A stretch of DNA of 64,000 nt from Chryseobacterium scophthalmum (GTDB taxonomy: Bacteria > Bacteroidota > Bacteroidia > Flavobacteriales > Weeksellaceae), in contig NZ_FSRQ01000001.1 of the NCBI RefSeq assembly GCF_900143185.1, forward strand, positions 186,001 to 250,000. Reading direction: 5' to 3'. Under the pieces are notes generated by a model that searched no databases, was not told the origin of the DNA, and saw only the letters and a program-made list of their open reading frames with translations. How positions within the stretch are numbered: the stretch's first letter is position 1; the number at the start of each line of letters is the position of its first letter. This document shows positions 37,846 through 48,446 of the stretch, piece after piece. A program made the position numbers and the translations under genes.

Positions 37846-40800
37846 GTTGTGTTATATCTCAAAGATACTCAAAAATGAAAGCAATTCACAACACTAATGG
37901 TGGTGCTGGGTACCCATCGTATGTTGTGTTATATCTCAAAGATACTCAAAAATGAAAGCAATTCACAACGCTAAGGCCCTGCAAGGGCTTGCGCCTGGAG
38001 TTGTGTTATATCTCAAAGATACTCAAAAATGAAAGCAATTCACAACCGGTCGGCAGGTAGTAGCACCAGCGTAAGTGTTGTGTTATATCTCAAAGATACT
38101 CAAAAATGAAAGCAATTCACAACGCAGCGGCGAACTTTTGTACTTCTTCCTTAGTTGTGTTATATCTCAAAGATACTCAAAAATGAAAGCAATTCACAAC
38201 TGTTAATTTACAAGCCATTGTATTTATATTGTTGTGTTATATCTCAAAGATACTCAAAAATGAAAGCAATTCACAACAGGGGGTCGAGTGATATTTATTT
38301 ATACATTGTTGTGTTATATCTCAAAGATACTCAAAAATGAAAGCAATTCACAACCTTGATCTTATTGGAAAGTTGAAAGCAGAAGTTGTGTTATATCTCA
38401 AAGATACTCAAAAATGAAAGCAATTCACAACATAGTGGAAGCTCTCTTATAAATTTGAATAGTTGTGTTATATCTCAAAGATACTCAAAAATGAAAGCAA
38501 TTCACAACCCATACGTCGGAAACACCTACTCGCCCTTTGTTGTGTTATATCTCAAAGATACTCAAAAATGAAAGCAATTCACAACTTTGACCTTTTCTTT
38601 AGGAAGATCGATTTTGTTGTGTTATATCTCAAAGATACTCAAAAATGAAAGCAATTCACAACATAATCTTCAACCTAAACAACCAGAATTATGTTGTGTT
38701 ATATCTCAAAGATACTCAAAAATGAAAGCAATTCACAACACATCAGGACAAGTAGTTGTGATGGGTAGAGTTGTGTTATATCTCAAAGATACTCAAAAAT
38801 GAAAGCAATTCACAACTGGATGATAAAGGAGTCGAACCTTCGAAGCGTTGTGTTATATCTCAAAGATACTCAAAAATGAAAGCAATTCACAACTATCGGA
38901 AGTTTTGGGAATTACAGTAACTGGTTGTGTTATATCTCAAAGATACTCAAAAATGAAAGCAATTCACAACCCGTCATGATGTCTACCGGATAATCTTTCG
39001 GTTGTGTTATATCTCAAAGATACTCAAAAATGAAAGCAATTCACAACGCAGTCACAGATGAGCCACATGTCCTTTGGGTTGTGTTATATCTCAAAGATAC
39101 TCAAAAATGAAAGCAATTCACAACGATGATAAAAATCGTTTAGCCTTTTATGATGTTGTGTTATATCTCAAAGATACTCAAAAATGAAAGCAATTCACAA
39201 CCCTGAATCCCATAGAATAACATATTTATTTGTTGTGTTATATCTCAAAGATACTCAAAAATGAAAGCAATTCACAACTGAAGAATACACTCAGTTAGCG
39301 GAAGCAATGTTGTGTTATATCTCAAAGATACTCAAAAATGAAAGCAATTCACAACATTAAACTTATGACACATTCAATTGGTTGGGTTGTGTTATATCTC
39401 AAAGATACTCAAAAATGAAAGCAATTCACAACGTATTGCCAATCAGGGATAAATTGATTAACGTTGTGTTATATCTCAAAGATACTCAAAAATGAAAGCA
39501 ATTCACAACCGGCTAATAAACTCAATACACCTCCCATAAGTTGTGTTATATCTCAAAGATACTCAAAAATGAAAGCAATTCACAACATGCCATCTGTCAG
39601 TAAATATGGTAGCTCGGTTGTGTTATATCTCAAAGATACTCAAAAATGAAAGCAATTCACAACATGCCATCTGTCAGTAAATATGGTAGCTCGGTTGTGT
39701 TATATCTCAAAGATACTCAAAAATGAAAGCAATTCACAACGTTCTGAATTTACCAAGAAATCACCTTCCAGTTGTGTTATATCTCAAAGATACTCAAAAA
39801 TGAAAGCAATTCACAACCAGCTACTCAATTAGCTACAATGGCTCAGGGTTGTGTTATATCTCAAAGATACTCAAAAATGAAAGCAATTCACAACACAGTA
39901 CAAAAACGGGACTTGAACTTGTTGTTGTGTTATATCTCAAAGATACTCAAAAATGAAAGCAATTCACAACACAGTACAAAAACGGGACTTGAACTTGTTG
40001 TTGTGTTATATCTCAAAGATACTCAAAAATGAAAGCAATTCACAACACAGTACAAAAACGGGACTTGAACTTGTTGTTGTGTTATATCTCAAAGATACTC
40101 AAAAATGAAAGCAATTCACAACACCCTTGTGGGGCGGCTGTTAGAGATTGTTGTTGTGTTATATCTCAAAGATACTCAAAAATGAAAGCAATTCACAACG
40201 CAAGGGCGAAAACTGACAATGACAGGTGAGTTGTGTTATATCTCAAAGATACTCAAAAATGAAAGCAATTCACAACTCAATGAGAGGTGGATCGAGATTC
40301 AGAGAAGTTGTGTTATATCTCAAAGATACTCAAAAATGAAAGCAATTCACAACTATCATTTCTGCAGTTAAGTAATTAAGTCCGTTGTGTTATATCTCAA
40401 AGATACTCAAAAATGAAAGCAATTCACAACAAAGAAGTATTCCGTTATCAATGACCAGTGGTTGTGTTATATCTCAAAGATACTCAAAAATGAAAGCAAT
40501 TCACAACATACGATTGAACCTTCCAGAACTTCAGATTGTTGTGTTATATCTCAAAGATACTCAAAAATGAAAGCAATTCACAACACGAGATGCAGTTGCT
40601 ATTGCTTTGAACAAGTTGTGTTATATCTCAAAGATACTCAAAAATGAAAGCAATTCACAACCCAACGCCAAACGAGCAAACAACATTTAACGTTGTGTTA
40701 TATCTCAAAGATACTCAAAAATGAAAGCAATTCACAACTAACAAATGTTCTTGAAACTCTTTTTCAAAGTTGTGTTATATCTCAAAGATACTCAAAAATG

Positions 40801-41348
40801 AAAGCAATTCACAACAACGGTTTAAATCAATTAAAAAACTTAGAAGTTGTGTTATATCTCAAAGATACTCAAAAATGAAAGCAATTCACAACATAATACA
40901 ATATTCGCATTTGGTTTTGTGAGGTGTGTTATATCTCAAAGATACTCAAAAATGAAAGCAATTCACAACAGACTAAGCAAATGACTGAGATTAAGATGTG
41001 TTGTGTTATATCTCAAAGATACTCAAAAATGAAAGCAATTCACAACACTGTGGCAAATGTAATAAGAAGATGTAGGGTTGTGTTATATCTCAAAGATACT
41101 CAAAAATGAAAGCAATTCACAACCCGTTTTCAATGTTGAAGATTTCAAGTGGTGTTGTGTTATATCTCAAAGATACTCAAAAATGAAAGCAATTCACAAC
41201 AGATCTCACATGGTCGGCAATATCATTTCTGTTGTGTTATATCTCAAAGATACTCAAAAATGAAAGCAATTCACAACACGACCTTTCAAGTTGTCCTTAA
41301 TAGCATCGTTGTGTTATATCTCAAAGATACTCAAAAATGAAAGCAATT
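37846..41348 (-). CRISPR. Type II-C CRISPR array, 46 repeats of 47 nt, 45 spacers
   Basis: The plus-strand repeat begins GTTGTGTTATATCTC and ends GAAAGCAATTCACAAC, with GTTGTG/CACAAC inverted ends. Spacers are 30 nt (period 77) except three of 29 nt near 39895-40075. The repeat at 40923 has one substitution (GGTGTG), and the last one (41308) loses its final six bases, marking the old end. Complementarity to tracrRNA shows that crRNAs come from the minus strand, where each repeat contains TTG and TATCTTTG 24 bases apart. Spacers at 39587 and 39664 are identical, as are those at 39895, 39971 and 40047. Short reading frames across the array are not genes. Confidence 0.98.
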
Positions 41349-41353
41349 TTAAA

Positions 41354-41386
41354 AATAAAAAAGTTCCCAAAATAATTTCAGGAACT
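41354..41386 (-). terminator. Terminator of the paralogue 2 gene
   Basis: AGTTCC (41362-41367) pairs with GGAACT (41381-41386), and the minus-strand tail is TTTTTTATTTTT, running up to the decayed last repeat. It lies 32 bases after the stop codon at 41418. Confidence 0.7.
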
Positions 41387-41417
41387 GCAAGTTTAAATTT
41401 TATATACTTAAAAATTA

Positions 41418-43832
41418 TTAAGGCAACAACTTTTCATAGTAAACAGGAGTGTATTTTTCAGCATCAAATCCCATAATCATAAAACGGAATTTTTTTGCAG
41501 TATCATTATTGTAAAAATCAACTTTTGCGGGAGTATCCGGATCTATCTCCATATTAGGATTCCAGTAGAGTACGGGTCTGTAATCGCTAGTTATTTTAGA
41601 TAATTCAGAATTTTCATAATCAGAATCGGGATATCCTTCAGATTCATTATAACCTTCCATCACAAAAAAGTTGAGGTTAACCATTTCTGAAAGTGTATTT
41701 GCTTTGGCTACAGGTTTCATATCTCCTCTTTTGGTATAAATCAGTACACCACCACTACCACCGCCACTCATACCAATTGCACCGTCTTTGATAATTTTTA
41801 CCATAGCGATATTATCTGCCGATAAGCCGGTAAGAGTACTTGCATCAGTTAGCATTTCATCCAGATAAACATTCGCTTTTGCTTGCCGGATGTATGGGGT
41901 TGGAATTCCATTTTCGTAATTAATTGTTAATCCGGCAGCGCGACCTTGTAGCCATTGTAATATATTTTGTGAACCCGCAGCAGATTGGTTCTCATTGACA
42001 AAATCAAAAACAATCTCACTCATGCTTCTGTAAAGAGAGCTACTCAGTTTGTTGTTAAGTTCATCTTTGAGGTTTTTCTTTTTCGCTTTTATTTTTACCT
42101 CTTCAATTAAAGCAACTTTTTCGTTGTATTCCTTTTTATATCTTCTTGCATCAATAGTTTTTGTTAATTCTGCCGGCTGACTGCTTTCTACAGTAGAATT
42201 TCTATCAACAAGTTTATATCCTTCAATTGTCGGTAGTTCTTTTTTTAATGGGATAAAAGTATTGGCGGGATGCACATACACATTGGTTCTGCTTTTTAAA
42301 GCGGCATTAGCTCCATTAACCTGATAAGTAATTTTAATAGGTTTTTCAAAAATCATATTATCAAAAAGGAATTCTCCGTTACTATCCGTTTCAACCTGAA
42401 AAACCTGATTTCCGGATTTGTCTCCCTCAACAAACATGATGAGGTTTTGCTGAGGAGCAGGTTTAGCGTTTACCGTTAATTTTCCTTTATAGGAAATATA
42501 TTTTGAGGCATTATTAATTATTTCCGGATGTTTTCCAGAAATAATTTCTTTCCAGTCAAACATTTTCCATTGTTCCGAAATGAGAAGAGCATCCAATGCA
42601 TCGGTATTTCTTTTTTCACTAAAATATTGGGCAGGACGATCTATTTTAGACTTAATAACACTTGAAAGCCATAATGAGCTTAAAAGATTTTCGTTCAGCA
42701 AAGATTTTTTATCTTCAGGATCAAATACTGCAATAGAATAACTCGGAATATCTTTAATAGCTTTCACATTAAAAGAATTAAACCCTCTTTTTTCCGTACT
42801 TAAAGTTTCAGATTTTACTTCCGGAACAGAAATATTTAAGTTTTGTGGCATCACAAAACACATTCTGCTCACCAATACATTTTCTTTATCATCAAATACA
42901 GTAAGCTGTAAAATACCGTTGATAAGTTGATTGGTTGGTATTGCCTGGAATGAATCTTTTAACTGATTAACTTTCGCTTTGTAAACCAACTGATCACCAA
43001 TATTGGCTATAACAGTGTAATAAGGGATGTTTTCTCCGGTATTTTTTATTTTATATTTAATATTGTCTTTTTCACTGATCACTTGCAGACTTACTCCTTT
43101 TTCAGAAGCATTCGGAAGGGCTACAGATTTTTGTAAACCATTATTGTCTGTAATCACCGCTTCGTAAATTTTATCTTTCTCAGGAGTTAATGAGAAAACT
43201 CCAACATTTTCGTCTAAACCTTTAAAAGTTGTGATTTTCTTTTCAGGATGGTCTTTTTCAATGATATATCCTTCCCATTGCGAGGGAGGTATTCCGATAT
43301 TATGAAGACGTATAGCTATTTTAGACTGATTTCCAACAATAAAAGAATTTCCTTCCGGATGTACTGTCGCAGACCATGAAGAAGACTTATCTGTAACTAG
43401 TTTTTTAGGTGAAGAAGGGTTGTAGATAGGGATTTGCTTAATGTATTGGAAATCCTCACTCAGATTGCTCATCATCGGAGTATAGGCTCTGACGAAATAA
43501 ATATCTTCACTCAAGCTTTCAGGAATCTGAAAACTTCCCTGAACTACCCCGTTAAAAATAGGAAATCTTTTTCTCAGAATCTGTTTTTTATTTTTATCAT
43601 AGAGCTCAATAAAAAAGTTGGTTGAAAGATCTGATATGGTGAAGTTTCTGAAAACCATTGCATTAAACCACAGCGTTTCTCCCGAAAGATACAAATCTTT
43701 ATCTGTAAGGATATAAAGATTTTCCTGTGAAAGATTTTCGTTAATATATTGAAGAGCCTTGTCGGCAGATTGTTGTGAGTGAATGTGGCTGAAAGATGCC
43801 AAAAGAAAACAGAATGTAATTATTCTTTTCAT
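41418..43832 (-). CDS. MG2-like / TonB-plug domain protein (paralogue 2, CRISPR-flanking)
   Basis: The 804-residue protein has a signal peptide (ending FSHIHSQQ) and the same plan as the protein at 28762-31200: macroglobulin-like N-domain (LYILTDKDLYLSGETLWFNA), central Ig-like domains and a plug-like domain (NILQWLQGRAAGLTI, VYLDEMLTD, VKIIKDGAIGMSGGGSGGVLIYTKRG) without a barrel. Shared stretches include DALDALLISE, YNPSSP-KLV and the C-terminal ELYDKNKKQI-type and FMIMGFDAE motifs. The two genes have the same orientation and are separated only by the tRNA-like gene and the CRISPR-Cas locus. Function is unknown; an envelope location is likely. Confidence 0.8.
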   Translation of the reverse strand: MKRIITFCFLLASFSHIHSQQSADKALQYINENLSQENLYILTDKDLYLSGETLWFNAMVFRNFTISDLSTNFFIELYDKNKKQILRKRFPIFNGVVQGSFQIPESLSEDIYFVRAYTPMMSNLSEDFQYIKQIPIYNPSSPKKLVTDKSSSWSATVHPEGNSFIVGNQSKIAIRLHNIGIPPSQWEGYIIEKDHPEKKITTFKGLDENVGVFSLTPEKDKIYEAVITDNNGLQKSVALPNASEKGVSLQVISEKDNIKYKIKNTGENIPYYTVIANIGDQLVYKAKVNQLKDSFQAIPTNQLINGILQLTVFDDKENVLVSRMCFVMPQNLNISVPEVKSETLSTEKRGFNSFNVKAIKDIPSYSIAVFDPEDKKSLLNENLLSSLWLSSVIKSKIDRPAQYFSEKRNTDALDALLISEQWKMFDWKEIISGKHPEIINNASKYISYKGKLTVNAKPAPQQNLIMFVEGDKSGNQVFQVETDSNGEFLFDNMIFEKPIKITYQVNGANAALKSRTNVYVHPANTFIPLKKELPTIEGYKLVDRNSTVESSQPAELTKTIDARRYKKEYNEKVALIEEVKIKAKKKNLKDELNNKLSSSLYRSMSEIVFDFVNENQSAAGSQNILQWLQGRAAGLTINYENGIPTPYIRQAKANVYLDEMLTDASTLTGLSADNIAMVKIIKDGAIGMSGGGSGGVLIYTKRGDMKPVAKANTLSEMVNLNFFVMEGYNESEGYPDSDYENSELSKITSDYRPVLYWNPNMEIDPDTPAKVDFYNNDTAKKFRFMIMGFDAEKYTPVYYEKLLP

Positions 43833-44190
43833 ATTCTATACTACATTAAGAGTATACAAATAAAGTGAAAACTGTTTGTCTGATAAAATATTTAATATAC
43901 TTTATGATTTAATAATTTATTAGAGATGTTTTCAAGCAATTTTATAATTGATAAAATTATTCATACGGAATGTTTTAGGTCATTTATTTTGATTTAATCC
44001 CTCTTTTTCAGCTATTTTAAAACTGTTTAATCTCTTAATTTGCTGTAAAGTAGTTTGTTGTTAACTGATGAATTGTTGATTAAAATTGTCTGTAAAATGG
44101 AATTCGCTCATTATGAATTTGTTAATAAATAAATATTGATAGTGGTTAATTCATTAAAAATCACTAATTTCGCACCCGTAAAAATCATTC

Positions 44191-45999
44191 ATGCAAAACA
44201 TTAGAAATATTGCGATTATCGCACACGTTGACCACGGTAAGACTACTTTGGTTGATAAGATTATTCATGCTACAAACATTTTCAGAGAAAATCAGGAAAG
44301 TGGAGAATTAATAATGGATAACAACGATCTTGAAAGAGAAAGAGGAATTACCATTTTATCAAAAAATATTTCTGTTACTTATAAAGATACAAAAATTAAC
44401 GTTATCGATACTCCTGGTCACGCCGATTTTGGTGGTGAGGTAGAAAGAGTATTGAAAATGGCAGACGGTGTTATCTTGTTGGTAGATGCGTTCGAAGGAC
44501 CAATGCCTCAAACAAGATTCGTATTGCAGAAAGCTCTAGAATTAGGTCTTAGACCTTTAGTTGTTATCAACAAAGTTGACAAACCAAACTGTCGTCCGGA
44601 TGAGGTTCACGATCAGGTATTTGATCTATTCTTCAATCTTGAAGCTACTGAAGAGCAGTTGGATTTCCCAACATTCTACGGTTCATCTAAACAAGGATGG
44701 TTCAACACTTCATTAGAGCAAACTGACAATATTTTCCCATTACTAGATGGTATTTTGCAATATGTTCCTGAGCCTAAAGTAGAGGAAGGTACCTTGCAAA
44801 TGCAGATTGTTTCTCTAGATTTCTCTTCTTTCTTAGGAAGAATTGCAATCGGAAAAGTAATCAGAGGAGAAATTAAAGAATCTCAATGGATTGGTTTAGC
44901 GCAAGCTGACGGAAAAGTTGTAAAAGGAAAAGTAAAAGAACTTTACGTTTTCGAAGGTCTTGGAAAGAAAAAAGTAACTGAAGTAAAAGCTGGAGATATC
45001 TGTGCTGTAGTAGGTTTCGACGCTTTCCAGATTGGAGATTCTTTCGTAGATCTTGAAAACCCTGAACCATTGCCAAGAACTGCAATTGATGAGCCTACAT
45101 TGAACATGACGTTCTCAATCAACAATTCACCTTTCTTCGGTAAAGATGGTAAATATGTAACTTCTAATCACTTAAAAGAAAGATTAACTAAAGAATTAGA
45201 GAAAAACCTTGCGTTAAGAGTTCAGCAGACTGATGATGCAAACACATTCTTGGTATTCGGTAGAGGTATTCTTCACTTATCAGTTTTAATTGAAACAATG
45301 AGAAGAGAAGGTTACGAAATGACGATTGGTCAGCCACAGGTAATCTTGAGAGAAGGTGAAAATGGTGAGAAATTGGAGCCTTATGAATCTTTGGTAGTAG
45401 ACGTTCCTGAAGAATTTGCTTCAAGAGTAATCGACTTAGCGACTCAGAGAAAAGGTGACCTTCACATTATGGAAACTAAAGGTGAAATGCAGCACATGGA
45501 ATTCGAAATTCCTTCAAGAGGTTTGATCGGATTACGTTCTCAAATGTTGACAGCTACTGCAGGTGAAGCTATTATGGCACACCGTTTCACAGAATACAAG
45601 CCTTTCAAAGGAGCTATTCCTGGAAGAAGTAATGGTGTATTGATTTCTAAAACTCAAGGTCCTGCAACTGAATATTCTATTGCTAAACTTCAGGATAGAG
45701 GTAAGTTCTATGTTGATCCGGGTGAGGAGATTTATGCAGGTATGGTTATCGGTGAGCAAAACAAGCCGGGTGACTTAGTTGTAAACATCGTTGAAGCAAA
45801 ACAATTGAACAACATGCGTGCTTCTGGAAAAGATAAAGATACTGGTGTTGCACCAAAAATCTTATTCTCTCTTGAAGAATGTATGGAATATATCCAAGCT
45901 GATGAAGCAATCGAGGTAACTCCTAACTTCATCCGTATGAGAAAGAAAATCCTTTCTGAAGAAGAAAGAAAAAGAATTGAAAGAGGAGCGAAAGCATAA
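44191..45999 (+). CDS. typA: Translational GTPase TypA/BipA
   Basis: The 602-residue protein has the GTPase motifs AHVDHGKTT (residues 11-19), the switch RERGITI, DTPGHADFGGEV and NKVDKPNCRP, followed by EF-G-like domains II, III and V and the BipA-specific C-terminal domain (PSRGLIGLRSQMLTATAGEAIM, then GDLVVNIVEAKQLNNMRASG). It binds ribosomes and assists large-subunit assembly, notably under cold or stress. Length is normal. Upstream (43833-44190) I see only a weak -7 box TAATTTCG at 44165-44172. A terminator follows. Confidence 0.97.
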   Translation: MQNIRNIAIIAHVDHGKTTLVDKIIHATNIFRENQESGELIMDNNDLERERGITILSKNISVTYKDTKINVIDTPGHADFGGEVERVLKMADGVILLVDAFEGPMPQTRFVLQKALELGLRPLVVINKVDKPNCRPDEVHDQVFDLFFNLEATEEQLDFPTFYGSSKQGWFNTSLEQTDNIFPLLDGILQYVPEPKVEEGTLQMQIVSLDFSSFLGRIAIGKVIRGEIKESQWIGLAQADGKVVKGKVKELYVFEGLGKKKVTEVKAGDICAVVGFDAFQIGDSFVDLENPEPLPRTAIDEPTLNMTFSINNSPFFGKDGKYVTSNHLKERLTKELEKNLALRVQQTDDANTFLVFGRGILHLSVLIETMRREGYEMTIGQPQVILREGENGEKLEPYESLVVDVPEEFASRVIDLATQRKGDLHIMETKGEMQHMEFEIPSRGLIGLRSQMLTATAGEAIMAHRFTEYKPFKGAIPGRSNGVLISKTQGPATEYSIAKLQDRGKFYVDPGEEIYAGMVIGEQNKPGDLVVNIVEAKQLNNMRASGKDKDTGVAPKILFSLEECMEYIQADEAIEVTPNFIRMRKKILSEEERKRIERGAKA

Positions 46000-46022
46000 C
46001 CCTAAATTCTCAAATATATTTA

Positions 46023-46050
46023 AAGCCTCGATTTTTCGGGGCTTCTTTTA
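46023..46050 (+). terminator. Terminator of typA
   Basis: AAGCCTCGA pairs with TCGGGGCTT (one G-U) around TTTT, followed by CTTTTATTT, 24 bases after the stop. Confidence 0.85.
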
Positions 46051-46191
46051 TTTCATTAATGAAATCATAGTAAAGAGTTTTTTATTCTTTTCTGTTTTAA
46101 CTAAATTTTACAGTCTGAGATTTCTCAAATTATCTTTATATCATTAGTTTTGTGTTTTTAACAATTCAGAAATCCTTTCTTGGAATCATAT

Positions 46192-47784
46192 ATGAAAATC
46201 TCTAAAATAAAATTAGTCTGCATATTAGGTATGTTTGCTTCTTTCAGTACTTCATGTGCTGTAAGAGAAAATACTCCGAAAGTAAAAAATAAAGTCTCCA
46301 GTAATACTACTAAAACTCCAAATCCTAAATTAGTTCCGCCAATCGTAGCGATTCCTGTTAATGAAGAATTTAGAGTGAATCTTCCTGCAATAAAAAGAGA
46401 ATTCCGTGGCGTATGGATTGCAAGTGTAGCTAATATTAACTGGCCTTCAAGAAATAATCTTTCTGTAGATCAACAAAAAGCTGAAGCCATCAATATGTTG
46501 AATATGCTTCAGGAAAATAATTTTAATGCAGTGATTTTTCAGGCACGTCCGTCTGCAGATGCTTTATACACAAGCGAATTAGAGCCATGGTCTTATTTTT
46601 TGACTGGAAAAACTGGAGAGCCACCATATCCAAATTATGATCCTTTACAGTTTTGGATTGAAGAAGCTCATAAAAGAGGAATGGAACTTCATGTTTGGCT
46701 GAATCCTTACAGAGCACATCATTCGAATGGGGGAGCGGTTTCCAACCAGTCGATGGTGAATAAACTTTCAGATATTACCATTAAACTGAAAAACGGAATG
46801 TATTGGTTTGACCCCGCAAATCCGAAAACTCAGGGACATGTTTCTAATGTTGTGAAAGATTTGGTGAAAAGATATGATCTCGATGCGATACATTTCGACG
46901 ATTATTTTTATCCGTATGCAACCTACAACAGAGGGATTGATTTTCCGGATCATGAAAGCTGGAGAGCCTATCAAAGTTCTGGAGGAACACTTTCCAGACC
47001 AGATTGGAGAAGAGATCAGGTGAATCAATTTGTAGAAAGGATTTACAAAGAAATTCACGCTGAGAAAAATTACGTAAAATTTGGAATCAGTCCGTTTGGA
47101 ATCTGGAAACCAGGTTATCCGGAAGGAATTGTTGGTTCTTCGCAATATGATGAACTGTTTGCAGATGCTAAATTATGGTTGAATAAAGGTTGGGTAGATT
47201 ATTTTTCGCCACAATTGTATTGGCCGATCGATTCAAAAGGACAAGCTTTTGCTTCTCTGTTAAATTGGTGGAAATCTGAAAATACCATGAACCGTCATCT
47301 TTGGCCAGGCTTAAATACGGTTGAAATAAAAGTTTCCGACAGACCGGGCGAAATTAAAAATCAGGTGGAATTGTCAAGACAGATTTTGAAAGATGATGCA
47401 GGAGAAGTACATTGGAGTATTGCCGGTTTAACGAAAAGTTCAAACATGCTTCCTACTTTAAAAAACGGTCCCTATAAAGAAAAAGCTTTAACTCCGAAAA
47501 GTCCTTGGTTAAAAGCCATTCCTTTAGAAAAACCAACTTTATTCATCAATGATAATGGAAACTCTATACAAACAAGCTGGAGTTCTAAAAATATAGGAAA
47601 TGTTTTTCAATGGGTTCTTTTTACACAATACAACGGAGTTTGGGAAACCGAAATTCTTACATTAGAGAATCTTTCAAAAGAAATTCCTAAGTTTAAAGAC
47701 GGCAAAAATTTGAATGCCATTGCAATAAAAGCAATTGACCGTTTAGGAAATGAAAGCGATTATATGGCGAAGAAAGTAAGATGA
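46192..47784 (+). CDS. Family 10-like glycosyl hydrolase lipoprotein (GHL10/DUF187 type)
   Basis: The product has a lipoprotein signal (lipobox FSTSC), so it is probably membrane-anchored outside the cytoplasm. The catalytic domain starts near residue 70 with REFRGVWIASVANINWPS, followed by FNAVIFQARPSADALY, GMELHVWLNPYRAHH, LDAIHFDDYFYPY and DYFSPQLYWPI, all typical of the GHL10 (DUF187/YngK) family, a TIM-barrel group related to GH10. A C-terminal Fn3-like domain is likely. I use the ATG at 46192 rather than the in-frame TTG at 46180. A -7 box TAGTTTTG is at 46145-46152. The natural substrate is uncertain, possibly peptidoglycan-derived or cell-wall glycans. Confidence 0.9.
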   Translation: MKISKIKLVCILGMFASFSTSCAVRENTPKVKNKVSSNTTKTPNPKLVPPIVAIPVNEEFRVNLPAIKREFRGVWIASVANINWPSRNNLSVDQQKAEAINMLNMLQENNFNAVIFQARPSADALYTSELEPWSYFLTGKTGEPPYPNYDPLQFWIEEAHKRGMELHVWLNPYRAHHSNGGAVSNQSMVNKLSDITIKLKNGMYWFDPANPKTQGHVSNVVKDLVKRYDLDAIHFDDYFYPYATYNRGIDFPDHESWRAYQSSGGTLSRPDWRRDQVNQFVERIYKEIHAEKNYVKFGISPFGIWKPGYPEGIVGSSQYDELFADAKLWLNKGWVDYFSPQLYWPIDSKGQAFASLLNWWKSENTMNRHLWPGLNTVEIKVSDRPGEIKNQVELSRQILKDDAGEVHWSIAGLTKSSNMLPTLKNGPYKEKALTPKSPWLKAIPLEKPTLFINDNGNSIQTSWSSKNIGNVFQWVLFTQYNGVWETEILTLENLSKEIPKFKDGKNLNAIAIKAIDRLGNESDYMAKKVR

Positions 47785-47802
47785 TTTTCTTACATTTAAA
47801 AT

Positions 47803-47846
47803 AAAAAAAAGAGAGGCTAATAAAATATTTAACCCCTCTTTTTTTG
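47803..47846. terminator. Imperfect bidirectional terminator
   Basis: AAAAGAGAGGCTAA pairs with TTAACCCCTCTTTT with two mismatches, flanked by A- and T-runs, between convergent genes ending at 47784 and 47848. Confidence 0.6.
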
Positions 47847-47847
47847 T

Positions 47848-48408
47848 TTAAAATACCTGTACGATTGTAAATTTTTCAGAACCTGAAGTGATGGTAAACC
47901 ATTCTCCTATTACATAATTTCTATCTTGATAGGTCTCAGAAACGCTGTTACAAGCATCATAAGAAGGATCTCCTAATTCAAGTTCAGCTCCATAAACGAA
48001 GTTTGCATCTCTTGTTACCATTAAACAGTCTGTCCAATCTGTACTGGTTGTAACAACACTTGTATTGGAGAGTTGAGCATGACCAGCAAGCCTCCATATT
48101 GCAGGATTAGTTGCCGAGGTTTGTACAAGCCACTGATTAATTGCCGGATTAGAAGCGGGTCCCTGATTGTATTTTGGATATTTAGCAATGAAAGGACTTC
48201 CACCACTTGCAGGGGGAAATGTTATGTTGTAATTGCTGTAATCATTACTCGAAATTCTTGGATAGCAGCTTCCGTTAAGACCATTAGCTTCTATTCTTGC
48301 CTCCAAGAAATAAGGCGAATAATTATAAACCATTAATGTTGACTGTTGAGCATTGGCATAAATTCCAAATAATAGTACTGTGAATATAGTTAAGATACTT
48401 TTTTTCAT
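47848..48408 (-). CDS. Small secreted beta-rich protein, module copy A
   Basis: The 186-residue protein has a signal peptide (ending IYANAQ). The mature part starts QSTLMVYNYSPYFLEARI and ends GEWFTITSGSEKFTIVQVF, and contains four cysteines. The same beginning and end occur in the proteins at 49692-50255 and 50265-50792, so the three form a family that I do not recognise. It lies 38 bases downstream of a lipoprotein gene whose relative also precedes the other copies. The conserved end with alternating hydrophobic residues suggests a final beta strand used in assembly or export. The role is unknown. Confidence 0.7.
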   Translation of the reverse strand: MKKSILTIFTVLLFGIYANAQQSTLMVYNYSPYFLEARIEANGLNGSCYPRISSNDYSNYNITFPPASGGSPFIAKYPKYNQGPASNPAINQWLVQTSATNPAIWRLAGHAQLSNTSVVTTSTDWTDCLMVTRDANFVYGAELELGDPSYDACNSVSETYQDRNYVIGEWFTITSGSEKFTIVQVF

Positions 48409-48446
48409 AATCTATTTAATATTAGTTTTTTGTTAGGCTAAAAGTT

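Noticed and set aside
38154..41476. Many short overlapping reading frames across 38.1-41.5 kb, all beginning with CYISKILKNESNSQ.
   Set aside because: They are the translation of the CRISPR repeats and change with every spacer; they are not genes.
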